In this document: positions 32,760-46,600 of the stretch, piece by piece
Layout of the letters: each line of letters starts with the position of its first letter
Numbering within the stretch: position 1 is the stretch's first letter
From: Streptomyces sp. R33
GTDB taxonomy: Bacteria; Actinomycetota; Actinomycetes; Streptomycetales; Streptomycetaceae
Direction of reading: 5' to 3'
NCBI RefSeq assembly: GCF_041200175.1
Contig: NZ_CP165727.1
Coordinates: 1,054,001 to 1,118,000, forward strand
DNA length: 64,000 nucleotides
Notes under the pieces: generated by a model
Told to the model about the DNA's origin: nothing
The model's database searches: none
What the model saw: only the letters and a program-made list of their open reading frames with translations
Program-made: the position numbers and the translations under genes

Positions 32760-33379
32760 TCGGCTTCGTCGTGCTCTTCGTGGCGCTGCTCGCCGAGGGG
32801 GCCTCCCTGGTCCGTGCCGTCCTCCAGGTCCGCGGCGCGGCCGCGGCCGCCGGGCACGGGATGCGCGAGGAGATCCGGGAGGGCCGCGACCCGGCGCTGC
32901 GGACCGTCCTGGCGGAGGACAGCACCGCCTGCGCGGGCGTCCTGCTGGCCATGGCCGGGATGGGCCTCCACATGGCGACCGGACAGATGGCGTACGAGGC
33001 GTCCGCCTCCATCCTGATCGGCGTCCTGCTGGTCTACGTGGCGTACACGCTCGGCAGGAACGCCCGCGCCCAGTTGATCGGCGAGGCGGCCGAGCCCGAG
33101 GTGCAGCGAGGGGTGAAGGAACTGCTGCTGCAGCAGCCGGAGATCGACTCGGTCACCGCCCTGCTGACGATGCGCCTGAGTCCGGATTCCGTGCTGCTGG
33201 CTGCGAGCGTCGACCTCACGGCCGGGTACGACAGCGAGACCGTCGAGGACGCCATGGTCCGCATCCGGACCGAGCTGAAGAGGCGCTGGCCCGAGCTGGG
33301 CCAGGTGTTCCTCGATGTCACGGACGCCGCGGCAACCCACCGCGCGGCGGCCCGCGACCGGGGCCCGGCGCGTACCTGA
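32372..33379 (+). CDS. Cation diffusion facilitator family transporter
   Basis: 335 residues from ATG 32372; GGAGGG is only 1 base upstream and no better start is in frame. The CDF core is clear: VWVALAANLVICVAKAVGGVIAASPALLSEAAHSVADSLNEVFLL contains the SEAAHSVxD metal site, HPFGYGKERFFWSLL follows, a second metal half-site is in LAEDSTACAGVLLAMAGM, and the C-terminal cytoplasmic domain has SVDLTAGYDSETVEDAMVRI. Six membrane helices are predicted. These proteins exchange Zn, Fe or Mn for protons. It overlaps the extended yihY frame by 388 bases. Confidence 0.9.
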   Translation: MGTGRTAGSGGSPAERDSETRFTVWVALAANLVICVAKAVGGVIAASPALLSEAAHSVADSLNEVFLLASVKRSRRPADRRHPFGYGKERFFWSLLAAVGIFVTGGCFSVFQGIEAFRSGGSESHEGYVIGFVVLFVALLAEGASLVRAVLQVRGAAAAAGHGMREEIREGRDPALRTVLAEDSTACAGVLLAMAGMGLHMATGQMAYEASASILIGVLLVYVAYTLGRNARAQLIGEAAEPEVQRGVKELLLQQPEIDSVTALLTMRLSPDSVLLAASVDLTAGYDSETVEDAMVRIRTELKRRWPELGQVFLDVTDAAATHRAAARDRGPART

Positions 33380-33526
33380 ACTGCCCGCCCACAGCGCCTG
33401 CGCTCCTCGATGCGGGTAACTCTCGGCGGCGCGCCGTCGCGCTTGGTCGGTGAAGGTGATGCCGGGTGCCAGGCTGGGCCGACAGGCCGTCGGCCGGCCG
33501 GCCCGTCATCGCTACTGGAGGCCCTG

Positions 33527-35197
33527 GTGTCGCTCACTGACCCGTTGTCGGCAGCAGCGGAGGCGGAGCAGGACGACGAGCGGGTCACCGGTGCACGGGT
33601 GCGGGCGGGGTCGCAGGTGCTGCGCCTGTTGTCGACCACCGACCACAAGGTGATCGGCAACATGTACCTGGTCACCGCCTTCGGCTTCTTCCTGTTCGGC
33701 GGTGTGCTGGCCCTCGTCATGCGGGCGGAGCTGGCCCGGCCCGGACTGCAGATCGTCTCCGCCGAGCAGTACAACCAGCTCTTCACCCTGCACGGCACGA
33801 TCATGATGCTGCTGTTCGCCACCCCGACGTTCACCGGCTTCGCCAACGCGATCATGCCGTTGCAGATCGGCGCCCCGGACGTCGCCTTCCCCCGCCTGAA
33901 CGCCTTCACGTACTGGGTGTTCCTCTTCGGGGGCCTCACCGTGATCAGCGGACTCCTGACCGCGAACGGCTCCGCCGCCTTCGGCTGGTTCGCGTACGCA
34001 CCGCTGAACGGGGCGGCGTACTCCCCCGGTGTGGGCGCCGACCTGTGGGTGATGGGGCTGGCGGTGTCGGGACTGAGCACCATCCTCGGTGCGGTGAACT
34101 TCATCGCGACGATCGTGTGCCTGCGGGCGCCGGGCATGACCGTCTTCCGGATGCCGATCTTCACCTGGAACGTGCTGTTCACCTCGATCCTGGCGCTGCT
34201 GGCGTTTCCGGTGCTCACCGCTGCGCTGCTGGTTCTGGAGGCGGACCGCAAGTTCGGGGCGCACGTCTTCGACGCGGCGTACGGCGGCGCGCTGCTGTGG
34301 CAGCACCTGTTCTGGTTCTTCGGCCATCCGGAGGTGTACATCGTGGCGTTGCCGTTCTTCGGGATCGTCAGCGAGATCATCCCGGTGTTCAGCCGGAAAC
34401 CGATCTTCGGCTATGCCGCCCTGGTCGGTGCGACGATCGCGATCACGGGACTCTCCGCCACGGTGTGGGCCCATCACATGTTCGCCACCGGCGCCGTGCT
34501 GTTGCCGTTCTTCTCCCTGCTGTCGTTCCTCATCGCCGTTCCGACCGGGGTGAAGTTCTTCAACTGGATCGGCACGATGTGGGGCGGGTCGCTGTCGTTC
34601 GAGACGCCGATGCTGTGGTCCATCGGATTCCTGGTGACGTTCCTGCTGGGCGGTCTGACCGGAGTCCTGGTGGCCTCGCCGCCGATGGACTTCCATCTCA
34701 CCGACAGCTATTTCGTGGTCGCCCACCTGCACTACGTGCTCTTCGGCACGATCGTGTTCGCCACCTTCGCGGGCTTCTACTTCTGGTGGCCCAAGCTCAC
34801 GGGCAAACTCCTCGATGAGCGCCTGGGCCGGATGCACTTCTGGACCCTGTTCACCGGCTTCCAGCTGACCTTCCTCGTCCAGCACTGGCTCGGCGAGCAG
34901 GGCATGCCCCGGCGGTACGCCGACTACCTGGCGGCCGACGGGTTCACCCTGCTCAACACGCTCTCCACCATCGGATCCTTCCTCCTGGGGCTGTCCTTGC
35001 TGCCGTTCGCCTACAACGTGTGGAAGACGGGTCGCCACGGCAGGCGCGTGGACGTGGACGACCCGTGGGGTTGGGGCCGGTCCCTCGAGTGGGCCACCTC
35101 CTGCCCGCCGCCCCGGCACAACTTCGAGGCGCTGCCCCGGATCCGGTCGGACTCGCCCGCCTTCGACCTGCACCACCCCGAAGTGGTGCCCCGGTGA
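33527..35197 (+). CDS. ctaD: Cytochrome c oxidase subunit I (aa3 type), orphan copy
   Basis: 556 residues from GTG 33527 with GGAGG 5 bases upstream. Twelve membrane helices are visible. Heme and copper ligands are present: [10 protein letters not shown] (low-spin heme a His), [17 protein letters not shown] (CuB His and the His-Tyr crosslink), WAHHMF (two CuB His) and [11 protein letters not shown] (heme a3 and a ligands). The K-channel and D-channel segments look normal. It is followed by a subunit IV gene through a GTGA overlap, but no ctaC or ctaE is nearby, so this is probably a second, accessory copy whose partner subunits come from the main cluster. Confidence 0.95.
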   Translation: MSLTDPLSAAAEAEQDDERVTGARVRAGSQVLRLLSTTDHKVIGNMYLVTAFGFFLFGGVLALVMRAELARPGLQIVSAEQYNQLFTLHGTIMMLLFATPTFTGFANAIMPLQIGAPDVAFPRLNAFTYWVFLFGGLTVISGLLTANGSAAFGWFAYAPLNGAAYSPGVGADLWVMGLAVSGLSTILGAVNFIATIVCLRAPGMTVFRMPIFTWNVLFTSILALLAFPVLTAALLVLEADRKFGAHVFDAAYGGALLWQHLFWFFGHPEVYIVALPFFGIVSEIIPVFSRKPIFGYAALVGATIAITGLSATVWAHHMFATGAVLLPFFSLLSFLIAVPTGVKFFNWIGTMWGGSLSFETPMLWSIGFLVTFLLGGLTGVLVASPPMDFHLTDSYFVVAHLHYVLFGTIVFATFAGFYFWWPKLTGKLLDERLGRMHFWTLFTGFQLTFLVQHWLGEQGMPRRYADYLAADGFTLLNTLSTIGSFLLGLSLLPFAYNVWKTGRHGRRVDVDDPWGWGRSLEWATSCPPPRHNFEALPRIRSDSPAFDLHHPEVVPR

Positions 35198-35580
35198 AGG
35201 CGGAGGCGTGGCTGTTCACCGGTGTGGCCGTGTTCTTCGCCGTCACCGGCGGCGTCTACGCGGCGTTCTCCAGTGATCCGGCGGGGATCGCCGCCTTGTC
35301 GGTGTCGTTCCTCATGTCGGCGCTGGTCGCCGCGTTCCTGTGGCGGCAGTACGGCCGCGGTGGCCGACGTCCCGAGGACACCGGCGATGCGGAGATCCGT
35401 ACGGGCGGGGGCAGGGAGTTCTCGTTCCCCGCGAGGAGCTTCGCGCCCGTGATCACCGCCACCGGTACGGCGCTCATGGGCATCGGCGCCGTTCAGGGGC
35501 TCTGGCTGGCCCTCATCGGCGCCGGCGTCGTGATCCCGGGACTGTTCGGATTTGTGTTCCGCCCGGGTCAGGACGCCTGA
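35194..35580 (+). CDS. ctaF: Actinobacterial cytochrome c oxidase subunit IV
   Basis: 128 residues, GTG in a GTGA overlap with ctaD. Two hydrophobic helices at the N-terminus ([21 protein letters not shown] and [17 protein letters not shown]), a Gly/Arg-rich loop, then a second hydrophobic pair after [21 protein letters not shown]. This is the four-helix layout of actinobacterial subunit IV of the bcc-aa3 supercomplex. The overlap with ctaD is the usual arrangement. It is convergent with qcrB. Confidence 0.88.
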   Translation: MKAEAWLFTGVAVFFAVTGGVYAAFSSDPAGIAALSVSFLMSALVAAFLWRQYGRGGRRPEDTGDAEIRTGGGREFSFPARSFAPVITATGTALMGIGAVQGLWLALIGAGVVIPGLFGFVFRPGQDA

Positions 35581-35593
35581 TCCGGTCCGGGGG

Positions 35594-37270
35594 TCAGTGC
35601 TCGGCTGCGGGCCCGGTCTCCTCGGTGTCCGGGCCGGCCAGCACGGCAGCGACGCGGATGCGCTGCGCCTCGGTCAGCGGCGGCACCAGCTGATCGCGGT
35701 AGTACCAGTGGCTCAGTCCCCACCTCAGCCGCTCCGCAAGGCCCCGTACGGCCGGACGCCGCTCGCCTGCGGTCCGGCCGGGCAGGGCCACCCGTACGGG
35801 CGCCGGCACGCGGTGGACGGAGCGCACGTAGCGCTCCGCCCCCGTCGCCGGCCGGTGCGCCGGGTGGAAGCCGCCCTCGACCGACTGGCGTACGTCGTCC
35901 GTCGCCAGTCCGCTCTCCAGCGCCCTGACGTCCTCCTCCTGCAGGGCGAGACAGATCCGACGGGTGAGCCAGAAGGATGCCGCAGGCACGACGAGCAGGG
36001 CGCAGCGCAGCGCCCAGGTGATCGCCGCGACGGGGATCTCGGTGATGAAGGCGATGATGTCCTGCGCGCCGGCCAGCAGCAGGATCGTGTAGGCGGCGAG
36101 CACGGCGACGCCCAGCGCGGTGCGGGCGGGCCGGTGGCGCGGCCGGTCGCACAGGTGCTGCTCCCCGCCCTCCGGGGTGATCCAGCGTTCGAAGAACGGA
36201 TAGCCGTACAGGCCGGCGAACAGCAGTCCCGGCAGGACGACGCCCGCGATCAGTGGATTCCACGTCAGGGTGTGGCCCCACAGTCGGGTTTCGAAGCCCG
36301 GCATCAGCCGCAGGGCCCCTTCCAGGAAGCCCACGTACCAGTCCGGCTGGGACCCGGTGGACACCAGGTCGGGGCGGTACGGCCCGTACGCCCACACGGG
36401 ATTGATCTGCGCCAGCGCGGCGAGCGCGGACAGCAGGCCGGCGACCATGAAGAACAGCCCCGCGGACTTCGCCGTGTACTGGGCGAAGAACGGCTTGCCC
36501 AGCACGTTGCGGCCGCTGCTGCCGGGGACCGCCCACTGCGTGTGCTTGAGGTGCACGACGAGCAGCAGGTGCAGCGAAACCAGGGCGACGAGCAGTCCTG
36601 GCACGAGGAGGATGTGCACGGGGTAGAGCCGGGACACGATGTCCTCGGCCGGGAACTCGCCGCCGAAGACGAAGAGGCTCAGGTACGTGCCCACGACGGG
36701 CAGCGACAGCATGATGCCCTGGGCGGTGCGCAGCCCCGTACCCGACAGCAGATCGTCGGGGAGCGAGTATCCCGCGAAGCCCTCGACCAGCGTGAGCAGC
36801 AGCATCGTGACGCCGACCACCCAGTTCACCTCGCGGGGCCTGCGGAACGCACCGGTGAAGAACACCCGCAGCAGGTGGACGCCGATCGCGGCCACGAACA
36901 CGAGGGCCGCCCAGTGGTGCATCTGCCGGATCAGCAGACCGCCCCGCACGTCGAAGCTGATGCGCAGCGTGGAGGCGTAGGCGGAGGAGACGGGCAGGCC
37001 GTTCAGGGGGACGTAGGAGCCCTGGTAGGTGACCTCGCGCATGGACGGGTCGAAGAAGAACGTGAGGTACGTACCGGTCAGCAGCAGCACGACCAGGCTG
37101 TAGAGGGCGATCTCGCCGAGCAGGAACGCCCAGTGGTCCGGAAACGCCTTCCGCACCCCGCCCTTCGCCACGTCCAGCAGGGGCAGCCGTGCGTCCAGGC
37201 CGAACACCGTACGCCTGGCCGAGCGTCGCATCACGCGGACCGCACGGGCCTTCTTCCTCTCGAGAACCAC
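35594..37270 (-). CDS. qcrB: Ubiquinol/menaquinol-cytochrome c reductase cytochrome b subunit, orphan copy
   Basis: 558 residues if the start is GTG 37270; an ATG at 37327 and a GTG at 37279 are in frame, and GAGGAGG sits just before the GTG pair. The heme b His pairs are visible in IRQMHHWAALVFVAAIGVHLL and VHILLVPGLLVALVSLHLL. The quinol-site loop is the actinobacterial PDWY (GSQPDWYVGFLEGAL). Family-typical long N- and C-terminal extensions are present. It faces the ctaD/ctaF pair convergently. No qcrA or qcrC is adjacent, so it is an extra copy that would need partners from the main operon or has another role. Confidence 0.92.
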   Translation of the reverse strand: MVLERKKARAVRVMRRSARRTVFGLDARLPLLDVAKGGVRKAFPDHWAFLLGEIALYSLVVLLLTGTYLTFFFDPSMREVTYQGSYVPLNGLPVSSAYASTLRISFDVRGGLLIRQMHHWAALVFVAAIGVHLLRVFFTGAFRRPREVNWVVGVTMLLLTLVEGFAGYSLPDDLLSGTGLRTAQGIMLSLPVVGTYLSLFVFGGEFPAEDIVSRLYPVHILLVPGLLVALVSLHLLLVVHLKHTQWAVPGSSGRNVLGKPFFAQYTAKSAGLFFMVAGLLSALAALAQINPVWAYGPYRPDLVSTGSQPDWYVGFLEGALRLMPGFETRLWGHTLTWNPLIAGVVLPGLLFAGLYGYPFFERWITPEGGEQHLCDRPRHRPARTALGVAVLAAYTILLLAGAQDIIAFITEIPVAAITWALRCALLVVPAASFWLTRRICLALQEEDVRALESGLATDDVRQSVEGGFHPAHRPATGAERYVRSVHRVPAPVRVALPGRTAGERRPAVRGLAERLRWGLSHWYYRDQLVPPLTEAQRIRVAAVLAGPDTEETGPAAEH

Positions 37271-37409
37271 CGGCTCCACGCCCTCCTCGCATCCGCCGAC
37301 CGGGCCCCGACGGCATGGGAGGAGCATCGCGCGCCCGCGGCCCGCGGCCCGGTAGGCACGCAGGGAGGTGCTCAGTTCGAGGGCTCGCCTCGTGGCGCCG
37401 GGGCCGCCC

Positions 37410-38156
37410 TCACCGCGGGCGGACCTGCCCGTTTCCGACGCCGAGGTGGTAGACGGCGAAGGCCCGGTCGATGACCGGCATCGCCACGTTGCGCACCCGT
37501 ACTCCGCCTGCTGTCAGGCCGTGCTCCGTGCCGAGGTGGGCATGACCGTGGACGGCGAGATCGGCACCCGCCTCGTCCATGGCCTCGGCGAGCAGATAGC
37601 TGCCGAGGAACGGGAAGATCTCCGGGGGCTCGCCCGCAAGGGTGTCGGGCACCGGCGAGAAGTGCGTGAGGGCGATCCGCACATCGCTCCCCGCCTCGCG
37701 CAGCTCCCGCAGCGACCGTGCCAGTCCGTCCGCGCACCGCCGGGTGTACCGGACGAACGCCTTCATCTCGGGTTCGCCGAAGTCACTGGCGCAGCGCCCC
37801 GCGAAGCCGCCGCCGAAACCCTTCGTCCCGGCGACGCCGACCTTCGTACCGTCGATGTCGACGAGCACGCCGTCACACTCCAGGACGCGTACGCCACCCT
37901 CGTTCAGCTCCCGTGTGAGGGCGTCCTGCTGGTCACTCTGGTAGTCGTGGTTGCCGAGCACCGCGATCACGGGTACGGGCAGCCCGGCCACCTCGCCGGC
38001 CACCACCCGGCCCTCCTGCGGGGTGCCGTGCCGGGTCAGGTCGCCGGCGAGCAGCAGCAGGTCCGCGCAGCCCGCGAGGGTATCGAAGGCGGGCCGCAGC
38101 AGGCCCTCGCTGCCGGGGCCGAGGTGGATGTCTCCGACGGCTGCGACCCGGATCAC
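37410..38156 (-). CDS. Metallophosphoesterase
   Basis: 248 residues from GTG 38156, in a GTGA overlap with the BON-like gene. The calcineurin-like metal motifs are in order: AVGDIHLG (D-x-H), LLAGDLTRHG (GD), LGNHDYQ (GNHD), LTHFSPVPDT (H) and VHGHAHLG (GHxH). The protein is soluble with no signal. Substrates for this family range from nucleotides to phosphodiesters. It is the last gene of a three-gene operon with a nucleotidyltransferase and a BON-like protein. Confidence 0.9.
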   Translation of the reverse strand: MIRVAAVGDIHLGPGSEGLLRPAFDTLAGCADLLLLAGDLTRHGTPQEGRVVAGEVAGLPVPVIAVLGNHDYQSDQQDALTRELNEGGVRVLECDGVLVDIDGTKVGVAGTKGFGGGFAGRCASDFGEPEMKAFVRYTRRCADGLARSLRELREAGSDVRIALTHFSPVPDTLAGEPPEIFPFLGSYLLAEAMDEAGADLAVHGHAHLGTEHGLTAGGVRVRNVAMPVIDRAFAVYHLGVGNGQVRPR

Positions 38157-38407
38157 GGCAGTTCCTCCGAATGGTCGGGAGGTCCGGGGCAGCTCACGGT
38201 GACGTCCTCGTGCCAGAGCACGCCCGCCAGCTCTTCTCCGGCGATCCGCAGGACCGCCGCCCGGCAGTCGGCGCTGTTGACGCTTCCCCGGACCAGTGCG
38301 CCAGCGCCGCGGGCCTCGACCCGTACGCCGAGTTCTGAGATCTCCTCGCGCGCCAGGCGGTCCCGTAGGTGCTCGAGCCGGTACTCGATGAATTCGGTCG
38401 ATGTCAC
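38153..38407 (-). CDS. Small BON-like domain protein
   Basis: 84 residues from GTG 38407, overlapping its neighbours at both ends by GTGA. The sequence YRLEHLRDRLAREEISELGVRVEARGAGALVRGSVNSADCRAAVLRIAGEEL fits the BON pattern of a short helix, then strands with a central GxV and G-S-V turn. BON domains usually bind membranes or small ligands, but this one has no signal peptide. Its overlap with an NTase and a phosphoesterase suggests a regulatory or ligand-sensing subunit. Confidence in the domain assignment is moderate. Confidence 0.6.
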   Translation of the reverse strand: MTSTEFIEYRLEHLRDRLAREEISELGVRVEARGAGALVRGSVNSADCRAAVLRIAGEELAGVLWHEDVTVSCPGPPDHSEELP

Positions 38408-39072
38408 GAGGCGTCCTCCCGCCGGTCGAAGTCGACGACGTGGAGCCGTTCGAGGAGGTACAGGAACGCGTCGGACAGTGGTGCATCCCGGTGTTCCCGG
38501 TTCATCCGGTCCCAGTCGATCTGCTCCCGCAGCATCCGGGCCATCGGCAGCAGGTCCCCGAAGTCGCAGTAGTGCTCGCAGAGCGCGGTGAGGCGGGCGT
38601 CCATCAGATCGGTGGGCGCCAGTACGGGCATCCACACCGAGTCGACCGGCCGGACCTCCGCCCGGGCGAGCAGTTCCGTACTGACCGGACGCCGCGCCAG
38701 CTCGAAGATCAGATCGATCTCCTCCCCGCCGGAACGCCCTTTGACCAGCCAGTCCTCGGGTGCCCGGCGCATCGCGATGCCCCCTTCCTCCAGTGCCTCG
38801 ATGACCACTCCCGAGTCCTCGGGCCGGACGCAGAAGTCCGTGTCGTGCTGGAAGCGAGCCGGGAGGCCGTGGGCGAATGCGGCCACGCTGCCGGCGAGGG
38901 CGAACGGCTTTCCGGTCGTCTTGAGGAGCGCGGCCACATGTTTGGTGGTCTCGAGGATGGCCTGGGTGTGGTCGCGCGGCAGCCGCCCGCCGCCGGGGGA
39001 ACCGGGCGTCTCGGACGGAGCGGGCCCTTGCCGCACAGGGGGGAGAACGTCATCTCTCACGGCACGCCTCAC
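38404..39072 (-). CDS. Nucleotidyltransferase-superfamily protein (AbiEii/MNT-like)
   Basis: 222 residues from GTG 39072; the first 35 residues are Pro/Gly-rich and a later start is possible. The NTase signature is ALAGSVAAFAHGLPARFQHDTDFCV (GS then D-x-D) with a third acid in GEEIDLIFELA. A helical C-terminal part includes DLMDARLTALCEHYCDFGDLL and DWDRMNREHRDAPLSDAFLYLLERL. The pattern resembles AbiEii-type and other nucleotidyltransferases that modify RNA or protein. No AbiEi-type antitoxin is adjacent. It starts the operon and is divergent from udgX. Confidence 0.75.
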   Translation of the reverse strand: MRRAVRDDVLPPVRQGPAPSETPGSPGGGRLPRDHTQAILETTKHVAALLKTTGKPFALAGSVAAFAHGLPARFQHDTDFCVRPEDSGVVIEALEEGGIAMRRAPEDWLVKGRSGGEEIDLIFELARRPVSTELLARAEVRPVDSVWMPVLAPTDLMDARLTALCEHYCDFGDLLPMARMLREQIDWDRMNREHRDAPLSDAFLYLLERLHVVDFDRREDAS

Positions 39073-39300
39073 GGGATCGCGTCACGGGGTGCGCCTTGCC
39101 GTCCCGGCGCCGCTCAAACCCGCAGGACAGGGTCGGTTGGGAAGCGCGCCTTCGGGTGAGCGAGTAGCCGCCGAGGAGGACCCTGCGCGGTTCAAGGAGG
39201 TTTCCGGCGTGCGGCGGCGGGGAGACGCCGACTGCCGCCCCGCGGTCGTGTCGGACGCGGGGCGGACCAGGACGGCCCACCACGGGGAAGTGGTGAAACC

Positions 39301-42456
<3,156 letters not shown>

Positions 42457-42469
42457 ACCCCGGCCCAAG

Positions 42470-42502
42470 GTCCCGGTCGGCCGTGCACCGGCCGGCCGGG
42501 AC
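42470..42502. terminator. Hairpin after katG
   Basis: GTCCCGGTCGGCCG (42470-42483) pairs with CGGCCGGCCGGGAC (42489-42502) around a 5-base loop, with one G-U-type position. It lies 14 bases past the katG stop and before the convergent amidohydrolase gene. Confidence 0.7.
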
Positions 42503-42589
42503 GTCGGCCATGTCTCATCTCCGGTCCGGCCGGCTGCGCCTTGGGATGCCCTCACCCGGCGGTCCGCCGTCACGCAGGGTGGAGTCCCG

Positions 42590-43381
42590 TCACCGGGCCG
42601 CCCCGTCCACGAGAGCGGCCAGCGCCTGCGCCAGCGCGTCGAGTCCGGTGCCCGCCGCTCCTCCCGGCTCGCTCATGTAGACGTCCCGCCGGATCTCCAC
42701 CATCAGCGCGCCGACCCGCGCGTCCTTCCCGTAGTGGCGCAGCGGCACGTACGTTCCCGCGAAGGGGCTGTCCAGCCCCGTGCCGCCGAAGCCCGCGAAC
42801 GCCTGCCGCGCCGCGTCGAGCAGGGGGCGGGGCGTGTGGAAGGCGTCCGTTCCGATGCAGATCGGCGGGCGCGGACCGTCGCCGTGGAGCTCGTAGGGCA
42901 GCGCCTTCGCCGGGTACGAGTGCACGTCGAGGATCACGGCCCGCCCGACGGCCGCCAGCCGCTCCTCCACCGCGTCCGTCATCGCCTGCGCGTACGGGTG
43001 GAAGTACCGCTCGATCAGCGGTCGTCCGTCGAAGTCGGCCGGGCGGAGCTCTTCGCGGTGCGTCGTCCGGGTGTAGACCGCGCCCATGCCCCGTGCCAGC
43101 ATCTCCTCCCGCTCGTCGGGGAACCGCTCGGGGTCGATGACCAGCCGCGACAGCCGGTTCTCGAACCTCCAGGGGGTGACGCGGGCGGCCCCGGCCGCCC
43201 GCGCCGCGATCTCCGCCGTGTGCGAGTCGGTGATGTAGTCCAGTTCCCTTTCGAGTGCCCCGTCGTCCAGCAGGATCCCGGCGCGGACGTCCGCGGGTAT
43301 GGCACGGGACGAGTGCGGAACGTGGAGTATCACGGGTGAGTCGGGAGCTCCTGGGTGGAGGAGGGCGGCTGCGTCGCTCAT
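42590..43381 (-). CDS. N-formylglutamate amidohydrolase family protein
   Basis: 263 residues, ATG with its complement at 43379-43381. Family signatures: [97 protein letters not shown] and a C-terminal [14 protein letters not shown]. The His/Glu residues expected for metal-dependent amide hydrolysis (HVPHS, DVHSYP, EIRR) are present. Some members hydrolyse formylglutamate in histidine degradation; no hut genes are nearby, so the substrate is open. It is divergent from the nitrate reductase gene. Confidence 0.88.
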   Translation of the reverse strand: MSDAAALLHPGAPDSPVILHVPHSSRAIPADVRAGILLDDGALERELDYITDSHTAEIAARAAGAARVTPWRFENRLSRLVIDPERFPDEREEMLARGMGAVYTRTTHREELRPADFDGRPLIERYFHPYAQAMTDAVEERLAAVGRAVILDVHSYPAKALPYELHGDGPRPPICIGTDAFHTPRPLLDAARQAFAGFGGTGLDSPFAGTYVPLRHYGKDARVGALMVEIRRDVYMSEPGGAAGTGLDALAQALAALVDGAAR

Positions 43382-43518
43382 CTGTTCCTCACTGCGTGTC
43401 GCGTACGGATCAAGGTGCCATCGCCATCATGTCCGGCCGGCGGGGATCCCGTGGCACGTGCCTCACCTCCCGTGGTGATCTTGGCGCAGATGGTTGTAAC
43501 CCCCGGGTGGCGCCCCCC

Positions 43519-43534
43519 GTCACCTGTACGCAAC
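43519..43534 (+). promoter_or_regulatory. Candidate GlnR box upstream of the nitrate reductase gene
   Basis: GTCAC-CTGTAC-GCAAC matches the GlnR half-site pattern gTnAC-n6-GnAAC (actinobacterial nitrogen regulator). It is located about 100 bases upstream of the GTG at 43631. GlnR is the known activator of nitrate assimilation genes in Streptomyces, so the site fits the gene. Confidence 0.45.
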
Positions 43535-43630
43535 ACGGACTTTCTACGTTGGGCCGTAACGGGACCGACCTGCACACGGCCGCAGCGGCCCCGGGCGGTG
43601 GGGTCGGCCGGCGGCGCGAGGAGGTCTGCT

Positions 43631-46600
43631 GTGGCGGAGGCGAGGGCCGCGACCGGTCGGCAGGTGCGTACGGTCTGCTCCTACTGCGGCGTCGGCTGCG
43701 GGGTCGTACTGGACATCGCCAGTGGCAGCGACGGGCGCCGTACGGTGGCCAAGGTAAGCGGCGACAAGCAGCACCCCGCGAACTCCGGACGCCTGTGCAC
43801 CAAGGGCGCCACGCACGCGGACATGCTGGCCGCGCCCGGCCGGCTGGAGACCGCGCTGATCCGCGGCGAGCGGGGCGCCGGGCCCGCCACCGTCGCGGTG
43901 GACACGGCCGTCGCCGAGACGGCCCGCCGCCTGCGGAAGATCCTGGACGCGCACGGCCCCGACGCACTGGCGCTCTACGTCTCCGGTCAGATGTCCCTGG
44001 AGGCCCAGTACCTCGCCAACAAGCTGGCCAAGGGGTTCCTGCGGACGAACCGGATCGAGTCCAATTCGCGGCTGTGCATGGCGAGCGCCGGCAGCGGCTA
44101 CAAGCTCTCGCTCGGCGCCGACGGGCCGCCCGGCTCGTACGAGGACTTCGAGCGGGCGGACGCGTTCTTCGTCATCGGCGCCAACATGGCCGACTGCCAC
44201 CCCATCCTCTTCCTCCGGATGATGGACCGCGTCAAGGCCGCCGGCGCCAAACTGATCGTGGTGGACCCCCGGCGCAACGCCACCGCCGACAAGGCCGACC
44301 TGTTCCTGCAGATACGGCCCGGCACCGATCTGGCCCTCCTCAACGGGCTGCTGCACCTGCTGGTCGAAGGCGGCTGGACCGACCCGGACTTCATCGCCGA
44401 GCACACCGAGGGCTGGGAGGACATGCCCGCCTTCCTGCGGGACTACCCGCCCGCGAAGGTCGCCGAGATCACCGGCATACCGGAGGCGGACATCCGGCTG
44501 GCCGCCCGCTGGATCGGCGAGGCGGGCGAGTGGACGAGCTGCTGGACCATGGGCCTCAACCAGTCCACCCACGGGACGTGGAACACCAACGCCCTGGTCA
44601 ACCTGCACCTGGCCACCGGCGCCATCTGCCGTCCCGGCAGCGGCCCGTTCTCCCTCACCGGCCAGCCCAACGCCATGGGCGGCCGCGAGATGGGCTACAT
44701 GGGGCCCGGCCTGCCCGGCCAGCGCTCGGTCCTGGTCGACGAGGACCGCGACTTCGTCGAGAAGCTGTGGGGCCTGCCGGAGAACACGCTGCGCACCGAC
44801 GTCGGACGCGGGACCATCGAGATGTTCGAGCAGATGGCCGCCGGCGAGATCAAGGCGTGCTGGATCATCTGCACCAACCCGGTCGCCTCCGTCGCCAACC
44901 GCAGCACGGTCATCAAGGCGCTGGAGACCGCCGAACTGGTCATCACCCAGGACGTGTTCGCGGAGACCGAGACCAACGCCTACGCGGACATCGTGCTCCC
45001 CGCCACCCTCTGGGCCGAGGCGGACGGCGTGATGATCAACTCGGAGCGCAACCTCACCCTGGTGCAGGGGGCCGCCGACCCGCCCGGCGAGGCCCTGCCC
45101 GACTGGCAGTTGATCGCCCGGGTCGCCTGCGCGATGGGATTCGCCGAGGCGTTCACGTACAGCTGCGCCGAGGAGGTGTTCGAGGAGCTCCGGCAGGCCT
45201 GGAACCCGAAGACCGGCTGGGACCTGCGCGGTGTCACGTACGAGCGGCTGCGCGCGAGCCCGGTGCAGTGGCCGGCCGCCCCGGGCGGGCCGGACCGCAA
45301 CCCGGTCCGCTACCTCAACGACGGCCTCAGCCAGACCCCGGTGGAGCGCCCGGACGGCAGCCGTCCCCGGCTGGTCTTCCCCACGGAGACGGGACGGGCC
45401 GTGTTCTTCGCCCGCCACCATCTCCCGGCCGCCGAACTCCCGGACGACGACTATCCGTTCGTCCTCAACACCGGCCGCCTGCAACACCAGTGGCACACCC
45501 TGACCAAGACCGGCAAGGTCGCCAAGCTCAACAAGCTCGCCCCCGGGCCGTTCGTGGAGATCCACCCGCAGGACGCGGCCGCTCTCGGGATCGCGGCGGG
45601 CGACGGGGTGGAGGTGGCCTCACGGCGCGGGCGCGCCGTGCTGCCCGCCGTCGTCACCGACCGGGTCCGGCCCGGGAACTGCGTCGCCCCCTTCCACTGG
45701 AACGACCTGTTCGGCGAGTACCTCAGCGTCAACGCCGTCACCGACGACGCCGTCGACCCGATCTCCTTCCAGCCCGGGTTCAAGATGTGCGCGGTGACCC
45801 TGACGAAGACACGGGTCCCGGTTCCGGTGGCCGTCCCGGCCGCCGAGCCCGGCCTCATCGCGGCCGCGGCACACCCGGGCGGTGCCGTTGCGACGCTGAC
45901 GCGTCCCGTTACCGCGCCCGCACCCGCACCCGCCTCACCGGCGGCACTCACCTCCTTGTTCGGGCTGGACGGCCACACGCCGCCCGAGCTCTCCGACCGG
46001 GAACGCCAGTACCTCGCCGGATTCCTCGCCGGGCTCGCCTCCTCCCCGCCCGGCGCGGGCGTCCCGGTCCTGCCTGCCGGCGCCCCCTTCGAGGCGGGGC
46101 ACGCCCTCTGGGTCGACGGAGTGCTCGCCGGCGCGTACTCGCGTACGGCGACGGCCCTGGCCGCCACGCCTCCGGCCGCTCCGGCACCGGCTCCCGCCGC
46201 ACCGGGCACGCCGGCCCGGCAGACCGTGGTCCTGTGGGCTTCCCAGACGGGGAACGCCGAGGACCTCGCCGCCACCATCGGAACGGAACTGACCGGCAGC
46301 GGCTCCGCGGTGACCGTGCACGGCATGGCGGACCGCACCCCCGCATCCCTCACTCCCGGCACGGATCTGCTGGTCGTCACGAGCACGTTCGGCGACGGCG
46401 ACGCCCCGGACAACGGAGCCGCGTTCTGGGAGGCCCTCGTCTCGTCCGACGCGCCCCGGCTCGAGGACGTCCGGTACGCCGTCCTCGCGCTCGGCGACTC
46501 GGCGTACGACGCCTTCTGCGGCCACGGCCGCCGGCTCGACCGGCGCCTCGAAGAGCTGGGGGCCCGGCGCCTCCTGCCGCGCGTGGACTGCGAGCCCGAC

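Noticed and set aside
33380..33526. A longer ctaD start at 33410
   Set aside because: GTG 33527 has GGAGG 5 bases upstream and the residues before it show no conservation with oxidase subunit I.
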